Of a DNA stretch of 64,000 nt, positions 1 through 11,228 are shown piece after piece (position 1 is the stretch's first letter; each line of letters begins with the position of its first letter). The DNA comes from an uncultured Methanobrevibacter sp. (lineage in GTDB: Archaea > Methanobacteriota > Methanobacteria > Methanobacteriales > Methanobacteriaceae), in NCBI RefSeq assembly GCF_946404245.1, contig NZ_CAMJCX010000003.1, positions 1-64,000 on the forward strand. The letters run 5' to 3'. The notes under the pieces were generated by a model. That model saw only the letters and a program-made list of their open reading frames with translations. It searched no databases and was not told where the DNA came from. A program made the position numbers and the translations under genes.

Positions 1-2
1 TG

Positions 3-1478
3 AACCACACTGGTGAAATCATGCTTGCAGCACAACAAAACATGTCCGGTGGACAGTCAATGTCCCTCTGGAACGTATTTGTTGCACCATTTGCAAGAGG
101 AAGAACCTATGATGAAATCAAACAAGCTGTTCAAATGCTTGTTTACAACTTAAATATGGCTTACGCAGCAAGAGGATCCCAAGTACCATTTACAAGTATG
201 GCATTGGAATTCGGAGTTCCTGACTTCTTGAAAGAAGAAACCGCATACGGACCAAAAGGTCAAGTTGTAGGAACTTACGCTGACTTTGAAGAAGAAACCA
301 GATTAATCCAAAGAGCATTCACTGAAACATTACTTGCAGGAGACAATGAAGGTAAACCTCACTTATTCCCTAATACTATCTACACATTAAGACCTGAAAC
401 AATGACCAGTGAATACGAAGATGACCTCCGTTTAGTACACGAATTATCCGCAAAATACGGTTCATCCTACTTTGTAAACATGTTCCCAGAATACAGAGGC
501 AAAATGGCAAACTACATGGGATGCAGAACCTGTTTACAAGACACCTGGACCGGTGACTGGGACAAAGACTGTTTAAGAACCGGTAACCTTGCATACGTTA
601 CCTTAAACTTACCAAGAATCGGATACCAATCCAAAGACGAAACCCAAGTATTCGAATACTTAGACGAATACATGGATTTAGCAGTTGAAACCTTAATGCT
701 TAGAAGAGAACAAGGATTAAAATGTCTAAATGATTTCCACATCTTACCATTCTTAAAACAAAAAGTGGGAGAAGAATCATACTACAGAATTGAAAATTCA
801 ACATTATCTTTCGGTTTCGTTGGACTTAACGAAATGTTAACCTCATTATTCGGAGAAGGTATTGAAAACGCTGATTCAAACAAATTCGGTGTAAAATGTA
901 TTGAATACATCAACGATAGAGCTAACCAGTTAAAAGATGAAACTGGACTCAGATGGTCTGTTATCCAAACTCCTGCAGAATCTACTGCTTACAGATTTGC
1001 AACTCTCGATAAAAAACAATTCGGAGACCAAGCAATCGTACAAGGTGAAGGAAATGCTAACTACTACACTAACTCCTCACACGTGCCAGTAGACACAGGA
1101 TTATCCTTAATTGAAAAAATCAAAATTGAAGAGCAATATCACAGCATAACTTCTGGTGGTCACATCTTCCATGCATTCATGGGAGAATCATATTCCGATC
1201 CGGATTCATTAATGAGTTTAACCAACAAAATTGCAAGAAAATCCGATATCGGATTCTGGGCTTACAGCTCAGCATTAAGTTTCTGTCTTAAATGTAAAAC
1301 TTTAATGAAAGGGTTAAATAATACATGCCCTACCTGCGGTGAAAAAGAAGATGTAGAATGGTATGACAGAATTACCGGATACGTACAACAAGTTGGACGT
1401 GCAAAATCTGCATCCGGAGGTTGGAACCCAGGTAAACGTCAAGAATTAATTGACAGAAGAAGATTCGAAGATAACTAA
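3..1478 (+). CDS. nrdD: Anaerobic ribonucleoside-triphosphate reductase, C-terminal part (5' end outside window)
   Basis: Frame is open to the window edge (NHTGEIMLAAQ...); C-terminal CxxC...CxxC zinc site and RITGYVQQVG glycyl-radical-like motif. Confidence 0.93.
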   Translation, partial: NHTGEIMLAAQQNMSGGQSMSLWNVFVAPFARGRTYDEIKQAVQMLVYNLNMAYAARGSQVPFTSMALEFGVPDFLKEETAYGPKGQVVGTYADFEEETRLIQRAFTETLLAGDNEGKPHLFPNTIYTLRPETMTSEYEDDLRLVHELSAKYGSSYFVNMFPEYRGKMANYMGCRTCLQDTWTGDWDKDCLRTGNLAYVTLNLPRIGYQSKDETQVFEYLDEYMDLAVETLMLRREQGLKCLNDFHILPFLKQKVGEESYYRIENSTLSFGFVGLNEMLTSLFGEGIENADSNKFGVKCIEYINDRANQLKDETGLRWSVIQTPAESTAYRFATLDKKQFGDQAIVQGEGNANYYTNSSHVPVDTGLSLIEKIKIEEQYHSITSGGHIFHAFMGESYSDPDSLMSLTNKIARKSDIGFWAYSSALSFCLKCKTLMKGLNNTCPTCGEKEDVEWYDRITGYVQQVGRAKSASGGWNPGKRQELIDRRRFEDN

Positions 1479-1698
1479 ACAGTTATCTTCTTCACACCAT
1501 TTTTTTAACACCAAAAACCATCAATACAATTATTACATATGAACTATTTTTAAACAATTTAGGGAAATTTCCAACTATCCTGTACAAAAAAGGGGAATCC
1601 CTACACAATGTGCATGGAAAATTGAATATACATATTTATATCATTATTATCAAAGATATTAGCATAACAGTTAATGTTATAAAATATAGGTGATTTTA

Positions 1699-2175
1699 AT
1701 GAAAAAAATAATGATTGTTTTAATTGCATTAATTGCAATCGGGATTTCCATCGGCGCTGTAAGTGCTGAAGGATTTAGTTTTTCCTTCGGAAGTGAATCC
1801 AACACCGACGGAGGACAATTCTCTTTAGAAAATAATAAACTTAATTTACAAGGTGTAGATTTCAAAATACCTGAAGGATTTAAAGAAAATGAAACCGGAA
1901 GAGTATTAGCTAAAGACACCAATGCATTTGGTGAAGACTGCAAAGTATCAGCTACTGAATTCTACAACAACGACACCAACGTACTTATCAAAATATTCAT
2001 AAGTAATGACGGCAAATTCGATAACATATCCGGTGACAACCCACTCAAAATTGGAAAATACGACGGATTCTTAACTGAAAAAGATGGTCGTACAATTTTT
2101 GATTGTCTTGTTGACGGAAAAATAATTGAAATCGATGCTGCAGACCAAGACACAATCAAATCAATCTTAGGATAA
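1699..2175 (+). CDS. Small secreted protein of unknown function with signal peptide
   Basis: AGGTGA RBS before ATG at 1699; N-terminal MKKIMIVLIALIAIGISIGAVSA signal-like segment. Confidence 0.7.
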   Translation: MKKIMIVLIALIAIGISIGAVSAEGFSFSFGSESNTDGGQFSLENNKLNLQGVDFKIPEGFKENETGRVLAKDTNAFGEDCKVSATEFYNNDTNVLIKIFISNDGKFDNISGDNPLKIGKYDGFLTEKDGRTIFDCLVDGKIIEIDAADQDTIKSILG

Positions 2176-2527
2176 AACTTTTGTTTTATTCTTTTCTTTT
2201 TTTATTTTAAAAAATTAGTTTTAAAAGCAAACCAGAAACTATTAAAAACTTAAAACAGGCAAAAATACACCATGAAAACCTCCTTAAAAGAAAAACATTG
2301 AGAGATATTTTTCCTTTATTTTTTTCACTTTAAACATTAACCGACAAATTTCACCAAAAAACTAAAAGTATATTAATACCATTAAACTAAAATTATAATA
2401 TTATCATATCACTGATGGTAATTGTTATTTTCACATTCTATGTTACTAGTATTTATGGGCTTTTTTAATACTAGGTCGCTGATAACATAGATTTATACCC
2501 AGACGAGAACTGATTAGAGGTTATATA

Positions 2528-2818
2528 ATGCAAAGATCAAGAGGATTAAAAAGTAGATCAAGAAAAAAAATGACTAAAGTACAAAGACCAGGTAGAACTA
2601 ACCCAATTACTAACAGACTCCAAAAATTCGAAGAAGGAGACTTAGTTCACATTACTATTAACCCAAGTATTCAAAAAGGTCAACCTGCTCCTAGATTCCA
2701 CGGTAAAACCGGTAAAATCGTAGGACAAAAAGGTAAAGCTTACTTAGTTGCTTTAAAAGATGGAAACAAACCAAAAGAATTAATTGTAAGACCTGACCAC
2801 TTAAAATTACAAAACTGA
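2528..2818 (+). CDS. rpl21e: 50S ribosomal protein L21e
   Basis: [23 protein letters not shown]...[18 protein letters not shown] is characteristic of archaeal L21e. Confidence 0.95.
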   Translation: MQRSRGLKSRSRKKMTKVQRPGRTNPITNRLQKFEEGDLVHITINPSIQKGQPAPRFHGKTGKIVGQKGKAYLVALKDGNKPKELIVRPDHLKLQN

Positions 2819-2823
2819 GTTTT

Positions 2824-3168
2824 ATGATTGGAAAAAACGTTATTGAAAGCGAACCTATTCCAGGTGTTAAAGTTAAAGAAGTGATTGAAGAATTTTCTGA
2901 GGATAATGAATTAAATTATGAACAGAATGTTACTTTAAACCATCTTGCAAGATTCAAAAGATATTCTGTTGAAGATGCAGAAGAAATCATTGAAAAACTC
3001 CAAGATGAATTTGACTTAAGACCAAAAGTCGCTGTTCATATTGTTGATTTAGTTCCAGAAGACTTAGACGACTTAAGATTGATTTTCGCAAAAGAACCAA
3101 AACAAGTCGACAAGGAAGAAATGGAAAAGATTCTTGAACTTCTAGAACAATATGATATTATCGAATAG
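2824..3168 (+). CDS. rpoF: DNA-directed RNA polymerase subunit F (Rpb4 homologue)
   Basis: Immediately follows L21e, the usual archaeal order; Rpb4-like helical sequence. Confidence 0.88.
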   Translation: MIGKNVIESEPIPGVKVKEVIEEFSEDNELNYEQNVTLNHLARFKRYSVEDAEEIIEKLQDEFDLRPKVAVHIVDLVPEDLDDLRLIFAKEPKQVDKEEMEKILELLEQYDIIE

Positions 3169-3336
3169 TTAAATTAACTATTCCCTTTTTTTATTATTTT
3201 TAACTGACTGTCACTTTTATAGAAATATTGCCGCCTTTTTTTAGATATATTTATAACACTTAAAAATTAAAACTAACCATAAGTTTGAATTATAGTCAAA
3301 TTTTTGACTTAACAAAAACAATAGTGAAGTGATACA

Positions 3337-3960
3337 ATGAAGAATAATAACAAAAAAGAGAGAGCACCAGCAGTAAAAAAAGAAGAAAATGCTGTTATAC
3401 TTGATTATTTAAGTAGAGGGTATGTCAAATCAGACATGTCCAAATTTGGTGGAAAAGCTATTGCTCAAGCTATTGGTACAGAACAATTCACTTTACTAGA
3501 ATTAGCTCCTAAGAACGGTGTAGATTTAGAAATCCAAGATACCGTATATATCGGAAAAGGAAAAAGAGACAAAATCTATAGAGTATTAGGAAAATTAGAT
3601 TTTGAAAATTTAACTGCAACAAGCAGAATCGAATTGGAATATGCGATTCGAGACATTGTGGAAGCAAATGAAGAAAAATTTGTTGAATTTTTCAATACCG
3701 CAGATTCTGTAAGCACAAGGCTTCACAGCTTGGAGTTAATTCCAGGAATCGGTAAAAAATACATGTGGGACATAATCAAAGCAAGGGAAGAAAAACCATT
3801 TGAAAACTTTGAAGACATTACCAAAAGACTTCCGACATTGACTGATCCTGCAGGAATGATTGTTAATAGAGTAAAACAAGAACTTGACACATCTACAGTC
3901 AGAAGAGGCAAAAACAAATATTACATATTTACACAACCTCCAAGAAGACCTAGAAGATAA
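3337..3960 (+). CDS. DUF655 nucleotide-binding/helix-hairpin-helix protein
   Basis: Sequence and position between rpoF and ksgA; HhH segment LELIPGIGKKYMWDI. Confidence 0.88.
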   Translation: MKNNNKKERAPAVKKEENAVILDYLSRGYVKSDMSKFGGKAIAQAIGTEQFTLLELAPKNGVDLEIQDTVYIGKGKRDKIYRVLGKLDFENLTATSRIELEYAIRDIVEANEEKFVEFFNTADSVSTRLHSLELIPGIGKKYMWDIIKAREEKPFENFEDITKRLPTLTDPAGMIVNRVKQELDTSTVRRGKNKYYIFTQPPRRPRR

Positions 3961-3969
3961 AGTGATAAT

Positions 3970-4842
3970 TTGAATAGTGAACCTTCCCAATCCCTATCTA
4001 AAGTAACAAAAAATATCCTGAATCAGTATGGGATTAAGTTAAATAAAAATCTTGGTCAGAATTACTTGATTGACAAGAATAAAAGAGACCAGATAATCAA
4101 CTTCGCAAATCTCAGCAAAGAAGATACTGTACTGGAAATAGGAACTGGGATAGGCACATTAACTATTGAACTTGCCAAAAGAGCTGGAAAAGTAATAGCT
4201 ATTGAACAGGATTCCAATATAGCCAAAATATTAAGCCAAAGGCTTGAAGACGAAAATATAGATAATGTAGAGTTAATAAATGACGATGCCTTAAATGTTG
4301 ATTTCCCGAAATTCAACAAGATTGTCTCAAACCTACCTTATCAAATCTCATCACCAATTACCTTTAAATTTTTAAACTATGATTTTGATTTGGCGATTCT
4401 GATGTATCAGAAAGAATTTGCCAGACGGATGAACGGTGCGGTGGGCAGCAAGGACTATTCCCGATTGTCTGCAATGCTTTATTTTAAATGCAATGTTGAA
4501 ACAATGACTGACGTCAGCTCAGAAAGCTTCATACCAAAACCGAAAATCGATTCTTCAGTTGTGAAATTAACACCAAAGGAAAATAAGATTTCACAAGGGG
4601 ACTTTAAAGTTTATTCAAATTTTACAAAAGCCTTGTTCCAGCATAGAAACAAAAAAATCCGAAACGCTTTAATTGACTCCAGACACATTATTTGCAAGCT
4701 CGATAAGAAAGAAATGAAAGAGAAAATCAACAATATTGACTCCGAAGAGATTAATGAATATCTAAAGAAAAGGGTAATTGCGATTGAGCCCGAAGAGATA
4801 CTGTTTTTATCTAAAGAGTTGAATTCCATCTTAAATGAGTAG
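3970..4842 (+). CDS. ksgA: 16S rRNA dimethyladenosine transferase (RsmA/KsgA/Dim1)
   Basis: LGQNYLIDKN, VLEIGTGIGTLT, VSNLPYQISSP motifs; TTG start. Confidence 0.95.
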   Translation: MNSEPSQSLSKVTKNILNQYGIKLNKNLGQNYLIDKNKRDQIINFANLSKEDTVLEIGTGIGTLTIELAKRAGKVIAIEQDSNIAKILSQRLEDENIDNVELINDDALNVDFPKFNKIVSNLPYQISSPITFKFLNYDFDLAILMYQKEFARRMNGAVGSKDYSRLSAMLYFKCNVETMTDVSSESFIPKPKIDSSVVKLTPKENKISQGDFKVYSNFTKALFQHRNKKIRNALIDSRHIICKLDKKEMKEKINNIDSEEINEYLKKRVIAIEPEEILFLSKELNSILNE

Positions 4843-4847
4843 ATATT

Positions 4848-5432
4848 ATGCCTGATTTTATATTGAATACTGATGATAATGTTTATATTCCCGCAGAAGA
4901 TAGCTATCTGCTAGCTGAAAATCTTGAAATAAAAGAGGGGCAAAGTGTTTTGGAAATCGGAACCGGATCAGGAATCGTTGCGATGTATGCCTCAAGGCTA
5001 ACCGACAGGATTACAGTGACAGACATCAACTTTGATGCATGCGAGCTTGCGCGCAAAAACTTTGAGGCCAACAATATTGAAAACATTGAAATTTTATTTG
5101 GAAATCTGTTCGAGCCTGTTAAAAATAGAAAGTTTGACGTGATTTTATTTAATACTCCATATCTACCTACCGAAGAAGGTGATGTTATTGACAGCAATTT
5201 AAATTATGCATTTGACGGTGGATTAGATGGTAGGAAAGTTATCGATTTATTTTTAAATGAAGTGGGAAATCATTTAAATGATGGAGGAATTGTGCAGATG
5301 ATTCAGTCTTCATTTTCAGACAATGATTTGACATTGTCAAGACTGGATGAATTAGGATTTATAGCCGAAATAAAAGCCAAGGAACATTTCTTTTTTGAAG
5401 ACATAACATTAATCAATGCTTATAAAATATAG
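4848..5432 (+). CDS. HemK/PrmC-related class I SAM methyltransferase
   Basis: VLEIGTGSGIVAMYAS and NTPYLP (NPPY-like) motifs; follows ksgA. Confidence 0.9.
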   Translation: MPDFILNTDDNVYIPAEDSYLLAENLEIKEGQSVLEIGTGSGIVAMYASRLTDRITVTDINFDACELARKNFEANNIENIEILFGNLFEPVKNRKFDVILFNTPYLPTEEGDVIDSNLNYAFDGGLDGRKVIDLFLNEVGNHLNDGGIVQMIQSSFSDNDLTLSRLDELGFIAEIKAKEHFFFEDITLINAYKI

Positions 5433-5445
5433 AGGTGAAATTAAC

Positions 5446-5604
5446 ATGAACAGTGGAATGAGATCAATTATAATAGGAGTTATCTTTTTAATCGTTGCAG
5501 TCGTATTTCTTACAATAACAACAAAATATTCCTATTTGGGAATACTTCTTATAATAATCGCATTGCTAATGATGGTTACAGGTTTTGTTAGAAAAAATAA
5601 TTAA
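5446..5604 (+). CDS. Small two-helix membrane protein
   Basis: GAGGTGA RBS then ATG at 5446; almost entirely hydrophobic 52-aa product. Confidence 0.55.
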   Translation: MNSGMRSIIIGVIFLIVAVVFLTITTKYSYLGILLIIIALLMMVTGFVRKNN

Positions 5605-5611
5605 GGGAGAA

Positions 5612-6472
5612 TTAGAATTCTCCATCGAAAACAAGCTCAGCAGGGCCTTTCATGAAGGCTCCAAGAGCATCTTCTTTTTCATAGACATTAAAGTTTAAGT
5701 CACCGCCAGGCAAGTGAAGCAATATTTCATCATCAAATAAGCCTAGCTTGTATCCAGAAATAGCTGTGGAAGTTGCGCCTGTACCGCATGCGAGTGTTAC
5801 GCCGGCACCCCTTTCCCAGGTAATCATTTTACCTTCGTTTTTGGAAATGACCTCTACGAAATGCACATTGATCTTTTCAGGGAAAACTTCATGTGCTTCA
5901 ATAGCAGGGCCGTATTTGTTAATGTCTACATCATCAACGTCATCGACAAAGATGATTGCGTGAGGGTTTCCGACACTGATTGCAGTTACATTGAATGTTG
6001 TGTCCAGTACTTCCAGCTCACCATCCAAGAATTCTTCCTTATCGGAAGTCATTGGAATTTCAGGAGTTTTAAATGTTGACAGACCCATATCTACCTTGAA
6101 CAGTACAGGTTCATCATTTTCCAATGTGATTTCAATGGTTTTTATTCCAGCCCTTGTCTCTACAGTCATTTTTTCCTGTTTTAAGATGCCTTTTCTGTAT
6201 ACGAAATCACCGAAACATCTTATACCGTTTCCGCACATTTCAGCTTCGCTTCCGTCAGGATTGAACATTCTGTATCCTATGTCTGCAACTTCAGAAGGTT
6301 CTACAAACAATACGCCATCTCCACCTACTCCGAAGTTTCTGTGGCATAATATTCTGCATGCTTCAGGTTTGTCCGCTTCAGGTATGACTTCCCCTTTTGA
6401 TTCATCGATGATTGGGAAATCGTTACCTATTCCGTGCATTTTTGAAAATTTTAATCCTTTTAAATCTACCAT
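5612..6472 (-). CDS. dapF: Diaminopimelate epimerase
   Basis: FSKMHGIGNDFPIID, MCGNGIRCFG, ERGAGVTLACGTGA motifs. Confidence 0.97.
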   Translation of the reverse strand: MVDLKGLKFSKMHGIGNDFPIIDESKGEVIPEADKPEACRILCHRNFGVGGDGVLFVEPSEVADIGYRMFNPDGSEAEMCGNGIRCFGDFVYRKGILKQEKMTVETRAGIKTIEITLENDEPVLFKVDMGLSTFKTPEIPMTSDKEEFLDGELEVLDTTFNVTAISVGNPHAIIFVDDVDDVDINKYGPAIEAHEVFPEKINVHFVEVISKNEGKMITWERGAGVTLACGTGATSTAISGYKLGLFDDEILLHLPGGDLNFNVYEKEDALGAFMKGPAELVFDGEF

Positions 6473-6481
6473 AGTATCAAC

Positions 6482-7765
6482 CTATTCAAGGTGTGGTGGA
6501 ATTCTTTGCTGTGCGTATAAGTCTTCGAAGGTTTGTCTTTCACGTACGACTTCGCATTTGCCGTCAGTTACCAATACTTCTGCTGCAAGAGGTCTTGAAT
6601 TGTAGTTTGAAGACATTGTGAATCCGTATGCTCCTGCATTCAATATACCTAAGACGTCACCTTCTTCCACATCAGGCATTGGTCTGTCACGTGCAAAGAG
6701 GTCCCCGGATTCACAGACGTTACCTGCAATGTCGACTTCCTGAGTCATTGGAGCGTCCATTTTGCTTGCATCAACGATGTGGTGGTATGAGTCATACATT
6801 GCCGGCCTTAAAAGTGTGTGGAATCCTGCATCTACACCGATGAATTTTCTGTAGCTTTGTTTTACGCTGTTAACGGTAACTAAAAGTACGCTTGCATCAG
6901 CAACAAGGTATCTTCCAGGTTCCAAATACATTGTAGGATTGCCCATGTCGAATTCTTCAAGTTTTTCTTTGAAGAGTCCTACATTGACTTCAGCAAACTT
7001 ATCCAAGTCCAGAAGTTTTTCTTCAGGAGTGTATGGAACACCTACACCTCCACCGAAATCAACGAATTCAAAGTCAATTCCGGCTTCCTGGTGCACTTTA
7101 CCTGCAATATCCATTGTGGACTCGATTGCTAATTTGAAAGGTTCTGGGTCTAAGATTCCGGAACCGATATGGGAATGCATACCAATTGGATTGAATCCTA
7201 GGTCTTTAGCCATTGTATAGACTTCAACAGCCTCATTGTCCATGATACCGAATTTACTCATTACTCCACCAGTGATACAGTGGTCGTGGTGACCTGCACC
7301 AACCATAGGGTTTACCCTGAATGATATTTTCAGTCCTTCAGGATCTACCATTTTAGCCAATCTTTTGAGTGCTGAAACGGAATCGATGTTGAGTACTGCA
7401 CCTTGGTCGTGGACAAATTTCAATTCTTCGTTTGTGATGTTGTTACCTGTGAACAATATCCTGTCACCTGAAAATCCGAGCATTCTTGAAGTGTAAACCT
7501 CTCCAGGTGAAACCGCATCAATACAGCAACCTTCAGACTCTAAGATTTTCATTACTGCAAGGTTGGTATTTGCTTTACATGCATAAAACACTTTGAAGTC
7601 AGGATAGTATTTAGAAAAAGTTGAATAAAATTTATTGTAATTTTCCCTAATCCTATTCTCGTCAATCGCATAGGTTGGAGTTCCAAATTCTTCTGCAATG
7701 TCTACTGCATCTGCACCACCGATGTCAAGGTGGTTTTTATCATTAACTTTAATATTCAAATCCAT
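6482..7765 (-). CDS. lysA: Diaminopimelate decarboxylase
   Basis: PLP fold-type III decarboxylase: [40 protein letters not shown]. Confidence 0.97.
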   Translation of the reverse strand: MDLNIKVNDKNHLDIGGADAVDIAEEFGTPTYAIDENRIRENYNKFYSTFSKYYPDFKVFYACKANTNLAVMKILESEGCCIDAVSPGEVYTSRMLGFSGDRILFTGNNITNEELKFVHDQGAVLNIDSVSALKRLAKMVDPEGLKISFRVNPMVGAGHHDHCITGGVMSKFGIMDNEAVEVYTMAKDLGFNPIGMHSHIGSGILDPEPFKLAIESTMDIAGKVHQEAGIDFEFVDFGGGVGVPYTPEEKLLDLDKFAEVNVGLFKEKLEEFDMGNPTMYLEPGRYLVADASVLLVTVNSVKQSYRKFIGVDAGFHTLLRPAMYDSYHHIVDASKMDAPMTQEVDIAGNVCESGDLFARDRPMPDVEEGDVLGILNAGAYGFTMSSNYNSRPLAAEVLVTDGKCEVVRERQTFEDLYAQQRIPPHLE

Positions 7766-7893
7766 AATAAAACTCCTAAAAAGTTACATTATGTTTATAG
7801 TTATTTGCTTTAATCTATTTAAAAATATTGAAGGAAGTGATTTTTCCGATTAAAATATAAAGCAAAATAACTAAATTAACATTAGTGATTAAA

Positions 7894-8298
7894 ATGAGTA
7901 AACCCTATGGATTAACAGTTCGTGGAATAGTCAAAAACGAAAATGGTGAAATTCTAATTGTAAAAAGACATCCCAAAAGCAGAACCGACCCTGAAATGTG
8001 GGAGCTTCCGGGCGGAAAAGTGGAAAAGGGAGAGTTTTTCGCAGATGCACTCGTCCGTGAAATCAAGGAGGAAACAGACCTTGACGCTGATGTTGGAGAC
8101 TTCTGTGAAGCCATTCAAAACGATTATATGCACAAAAGAACCGTTCAAATCATGATGTATCTGGACAACGTTAATGGCCAAATAAAAATAAGCGATGAGC
8201 ACACAGACTGGATGTGGGCAGATATAGAAAAAATAAAAGAGTTAGAGATTTCAACATCTCTAAAAAAAGTATTGGAAAAGAAAAATTGGAATATCTAG
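7894..8298 (+). CDS. NUDIX hydrolase
   Basis: Nudix box GGKVEKGEFFADALVREIKEETDL. Confidence 0.9.
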   Translation: MSKPYGLTVRGIVKNENGEILIVKRHPKSRTDPEMWELPGGKVEKGEFFADALVREIKEETDLDADVGDFCEAIQNDYMHKRTVQIMMYLDNVNGQIKISDEHTDWMWADIEKIKELEISTSLKKVLEKKNWNI

Positions 8299-8999
8299 TC
8301 AATCAGCTGTTGACTTTCAATATGCAATACCCCTACCTTACATTTCGGACATATTGAAGACTCGCCCAATACCTGGAGTTCATCTCCGCAAATAGGGCAA
8401 TTTGAATAACTATCATTAATGTAAACGGTTAAATCATTGGTATGATCTTGTAAAATCTCTTTAATTAATGAATCATCCAAGTTTGCATCATTTTCCAATA
8501 TAACGAACTTATTGATTTGCTTTCCACAGTCCTGACAGAAATATCCATAGTATTTTCCGGAAAAATCGAATTTCTTGTTTTCAAAGTCTTCGCTGTAAAG
8601 GGAGTCGTCAATGAAAAACTCTCCCATTTCATCGATTGCGAATGATTTTTCCTGCCTTAGTGGAATCTCCTGGCGGCAATGGATGCAGTTTTGGAACCTG
8701 TTGTCGAAGTCTATTATCTTATGATTGTCATCCAGACTCTCAATCAATTGGATAATCTCTTCTTTTGTTATGAATCTTGATTTTCTTGTTATATGGAAAT
8801 TATAAATGTAATTATTGCAGTTATAGCAATAATACTTATAAATTCCTCCAGAAGCAAGGGAATCTGTAGCTTTCCTGGATGAGCTAACGGTTTGCATATC
8901 CACATGAATTTTCTTTTCTGCATCAACCCAAAAGATATCTGAAGAGTCAACTACCTTCATTCCGCATTCACTACATGAATATTCAGTATGGATACCCAT
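8295..8999 (-). CDS. Multi-zinc-ribbon protein of unknown function
   Basis: Several CxxC pairs (CSECGM, CYNCNN, CIHCRQ, CQDCGK, CPICGD, CPKCKV). Confidence 0.6.
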   Translation of the reverse strand: MGIHTEYSCSECGMKVVDSSDIFWVDAEKKIHVDMQTVSSSRKATDSLASGGIYKYYCYNCNNYIYNFHITRKSRFITKEEIIQLIESLDDNHKIIDFDNRFQNCIHCRQEIPLRQEKSFAIDEMGEFFIDDSLYSEDFENKKFDFSGKYYGYFCQDCGKQINKFVILENDANLDDSLIKEILQDHTNDLTVYINDSYSNCPICGDELQVLGESSICPKCKVGVLHIESQQLID

Positions 9000-9008
9000 T
9001 TTATCACC

Positions 9009-10169
9009 CTATAAAATTTCATCTACAGCTTTAACGAATTTATCAATGTCTTCTTTTGTAATTATCAATGGTGGAACAAGTCTTAATACATTTCCGGCAG
9101 TACAGTTAATAAGGAAACCTGCTTCTCTGAATTTGTCGACATATTCTGCGCCAGGTTTGGTGAGTTCGATACCGACCATTAAACCTACACCGCGCACTTC
9201 TTTAATGATTTCCTTATCTAATTTTTTAAGTTCAGAGACGAAGTATTCGCCGACTTCATTTACATTATCTAAGATATTATCTTCACCGAATACATCTAAA
9301 ACTGCATTAGCTGCTGCACAGACTAAAGGTCCTCCACCAAAGGTGGTTCCGTGATCTCCAGGTACAAATGCGCTGGCTACCTTTTCGGTTGCAAGGATTC
9401 CGCCCATTGGCACACCTCCACCGATTCCTTTAGCCATAGTCATTATGTCAGGTTTTACTCCGAAAAGTTCATGTGCAAACAATGTTCCGCATCTTCCGAA
9501 TCCTGTTTGTACCTCATCAACAATGAAAACAATGTCCTTTTCATGACAGAGCTCTTCAATTTGTTTTAGGTAATCCTTATCAGGAATGTTTACTCCACCT
9601 TCACCTTGTACAGGCTCGACAATGATAGCTGCAGTGTTTTCAGTGACTGCCTCTTTGATTGCGTCAATGTCATTGTATGGTACGTTGATGAAACCTTTTG
9701 GCATTACTGCCTTGAATGGCTCATGGTATTCCTCATGACCTGTAGCTGCAAGGGTCATGATGGTTCTTCCGTGGAATGAATCAACGGTTGAGATGATTTC
9801 GCTTTTTCCTGTGTATTTTACAGCAAGCTTAATAGCGCCTTCATTTGCTTCAGCACCACTGTTAGCATAAAATATTCTGTCAAAGTCGGTTTTGTCAATT
9901 AATTTTTTTGCATAGACTAATGCTGGTTCATTGTAATAGATACTTGAAATGTGAATGAGCTTTTCTGCCTGGTCCTGAATTGCTTTTACGAGTTTTGGGT
10001 GGTTGTGACCTAAACAGTTTACTGCAATTCCTGAAAACATGTCCAAGTATTCCTTTCCGTCAATGTCAGTTACCTTAACACCATCACCGTGATCGAGCAC
10101 TATTGGTTGTCTTGTGAAAGTGTTAATGAAATAATCATCTTCAATTTTAATAAGTTCTTGAGTATTCAT
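9009..10169 (-). CDS. argD: Acetylornithine aminotransferase
   Basis: Class III aminotransferase motifs: DMFSGIAVNCLGHNHP, FVDEVQTGFGRCG, MAKGIGGGVPMG. Confidence 0.94.
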   Translation of the reverse strand: MNTQELIKIEDDYFINTFTRQPIVLDHGDGVKVTDIDGKEYLDMFSGIAVNCLGHNHPKLVKAIQDQAEKLIHISSIYYNEPALVYAKKLIDKTDFDRIFYANSGAEANEGAIKLAVKYTGKSEIISTVDSFHGRTIMTLAATGHEEYHEPFKAVMPKGFINVPYNDIDAIKEAVTENTAAIIVEPVQGEGGVNIPDKDYLKQIEELCHEKDIVFIVDEVQTGFGRCGTLFAHELFGVKPDIMTMAKGIGGGVPMGGILATEKVASAFVPGDHGTTFGGGPLVCAAANAVLDVFGEDNILDNVNEVGEYFVSELKKLDKEIIKEVRGVGLMVGIELTKPGAEYVDKFREAGFLINCTAGNVLRLVPPLIITKEDIDKFVKAVDEIL

Positions 10170-10242
10170 AATCTTGCCTCCATAAACTATTTAATCATTA
10201 ATATTTATAGTAATAGTATTATTTAAAAATTAGGTGATAAAT

Positions 10243-10674
10243 ATGAAAGTCGCTATTATCGAAACTGATAAAGGAAATATCGAATTGGAACTGTTCCCAA
10301 ATGAAGCACCGGGAACTGTAGCTAACTTTGAAAAATTAATCAAAGAAGGCTTTTACGACGGCTTAACCTTCCACAGAGTTATTCCTAACTTTGTAATTCA
10401 AGGAGGTTGCCCTATCGGAAACGGTACCGGAGGACCTGGATACACAATCAAATGTGAAACCGAAGGAAACCCACACAAACACGGTACTGGTGCATTATCA
10501 ATGGCACACGCAGGTAAAGACACCGGAGGAAGCCAATTCTTCATTACCCACTGTCCTCAACCACACTTAGACGGTGTTCACACCGTATTCGGACAAGTTA
10601 TCAAAGGTCAGGATGTTGTTAACGCAATCCAACAAGGAGACAAAATGAACAGAGTGACCGTTGAAGAAAGATAA
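10243..10674 (+). CDS. Cyclophilin-type peptidyl-prolyl cis-trans isomerase
   Basis: [13 protein letters not shown] and [24 protein letters not shown] motifs. Confidence 0.96.
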   Translation: MKVAIIETDKGNIELELFPNEAPGTVANFEKLIKEGFYDGLTFHRVIPNFVIQGGCPIGNGTGGPGYTIKCETEGNPHKHGTGALSMAHAGKDTGGSQFFITHCPQPHLDGVHTVFGQVIKGQDVVNAIQQGDKMNRVTVEER

Positions 10675-10817
10675 ACACTTATCTTTCAACTTCTTTTTTT
10701 ATTTTTACACCAAATTGCTTTTATTTAGTAAAATTGACTTAAAATTAAACTAAAAATATAAATAACCCCCAATACATATTTTAATTTAAGTTTAAATTAA
10801 TATCCGGAGGTTATTAT

Positions 10818-11228
10818 ATGAGACAAAATTTCACACAAAGGCTAGAAATGCAGATTTCGCAGGAAAATGCAAGTTCAGGATCGATATTTATGGCCAATGA
10901 TAATGATCTTAAAGATTTTCTAAAAAAACATTATGATTTTCCATCAAATAATCTGAATGAAATTAAAGAATTCATCGAAAAAGATAAAGAATTAGAAAAA
11001 ATGGTTTGTGAATTAGCTGACACTATTTCTAACGAAATCATCATCAGTGAAATTTCTTTTGATTTCATGAAAGAAACCGACCCTAATGAAAAAATACTTG
11101 AAATAGTAATCCATACACCAGAATCCGATGAAAAATCATTGCTCGAAAAAGAAGATGTTTTAATCGATAAAATTATTGATAAATACCCTAAAACAATGAA
11201 CGAATATATTCTTTTGGTGGAATGCTAA
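10818..11228 (+). CDS. Hypothetical acidic protein
   Basis: Open frame with CGGAGGT RBS upstream; no family recognised. Confidence 0.6.
   Translation: MRQNFTQRLEMQISQENASSGSIFMANDNDLKDFLKKHYDFPSNNLNEIKEFIEKDKELEKMVCELADTISNEIIISEISFDFMKETDPNEKILEIVIHTPESDEKSLLEKEDVLIDKIIDKYPKTMNEYILLVEC

Noticed and set aside
5991-6605. 204-aa plus-strand ORF opposite dapF/lysA
   Set aside because: Antisense shadow ORF with low-complexity Ser/Pro-rich translation; the minus-strand genes are clear enzymes.
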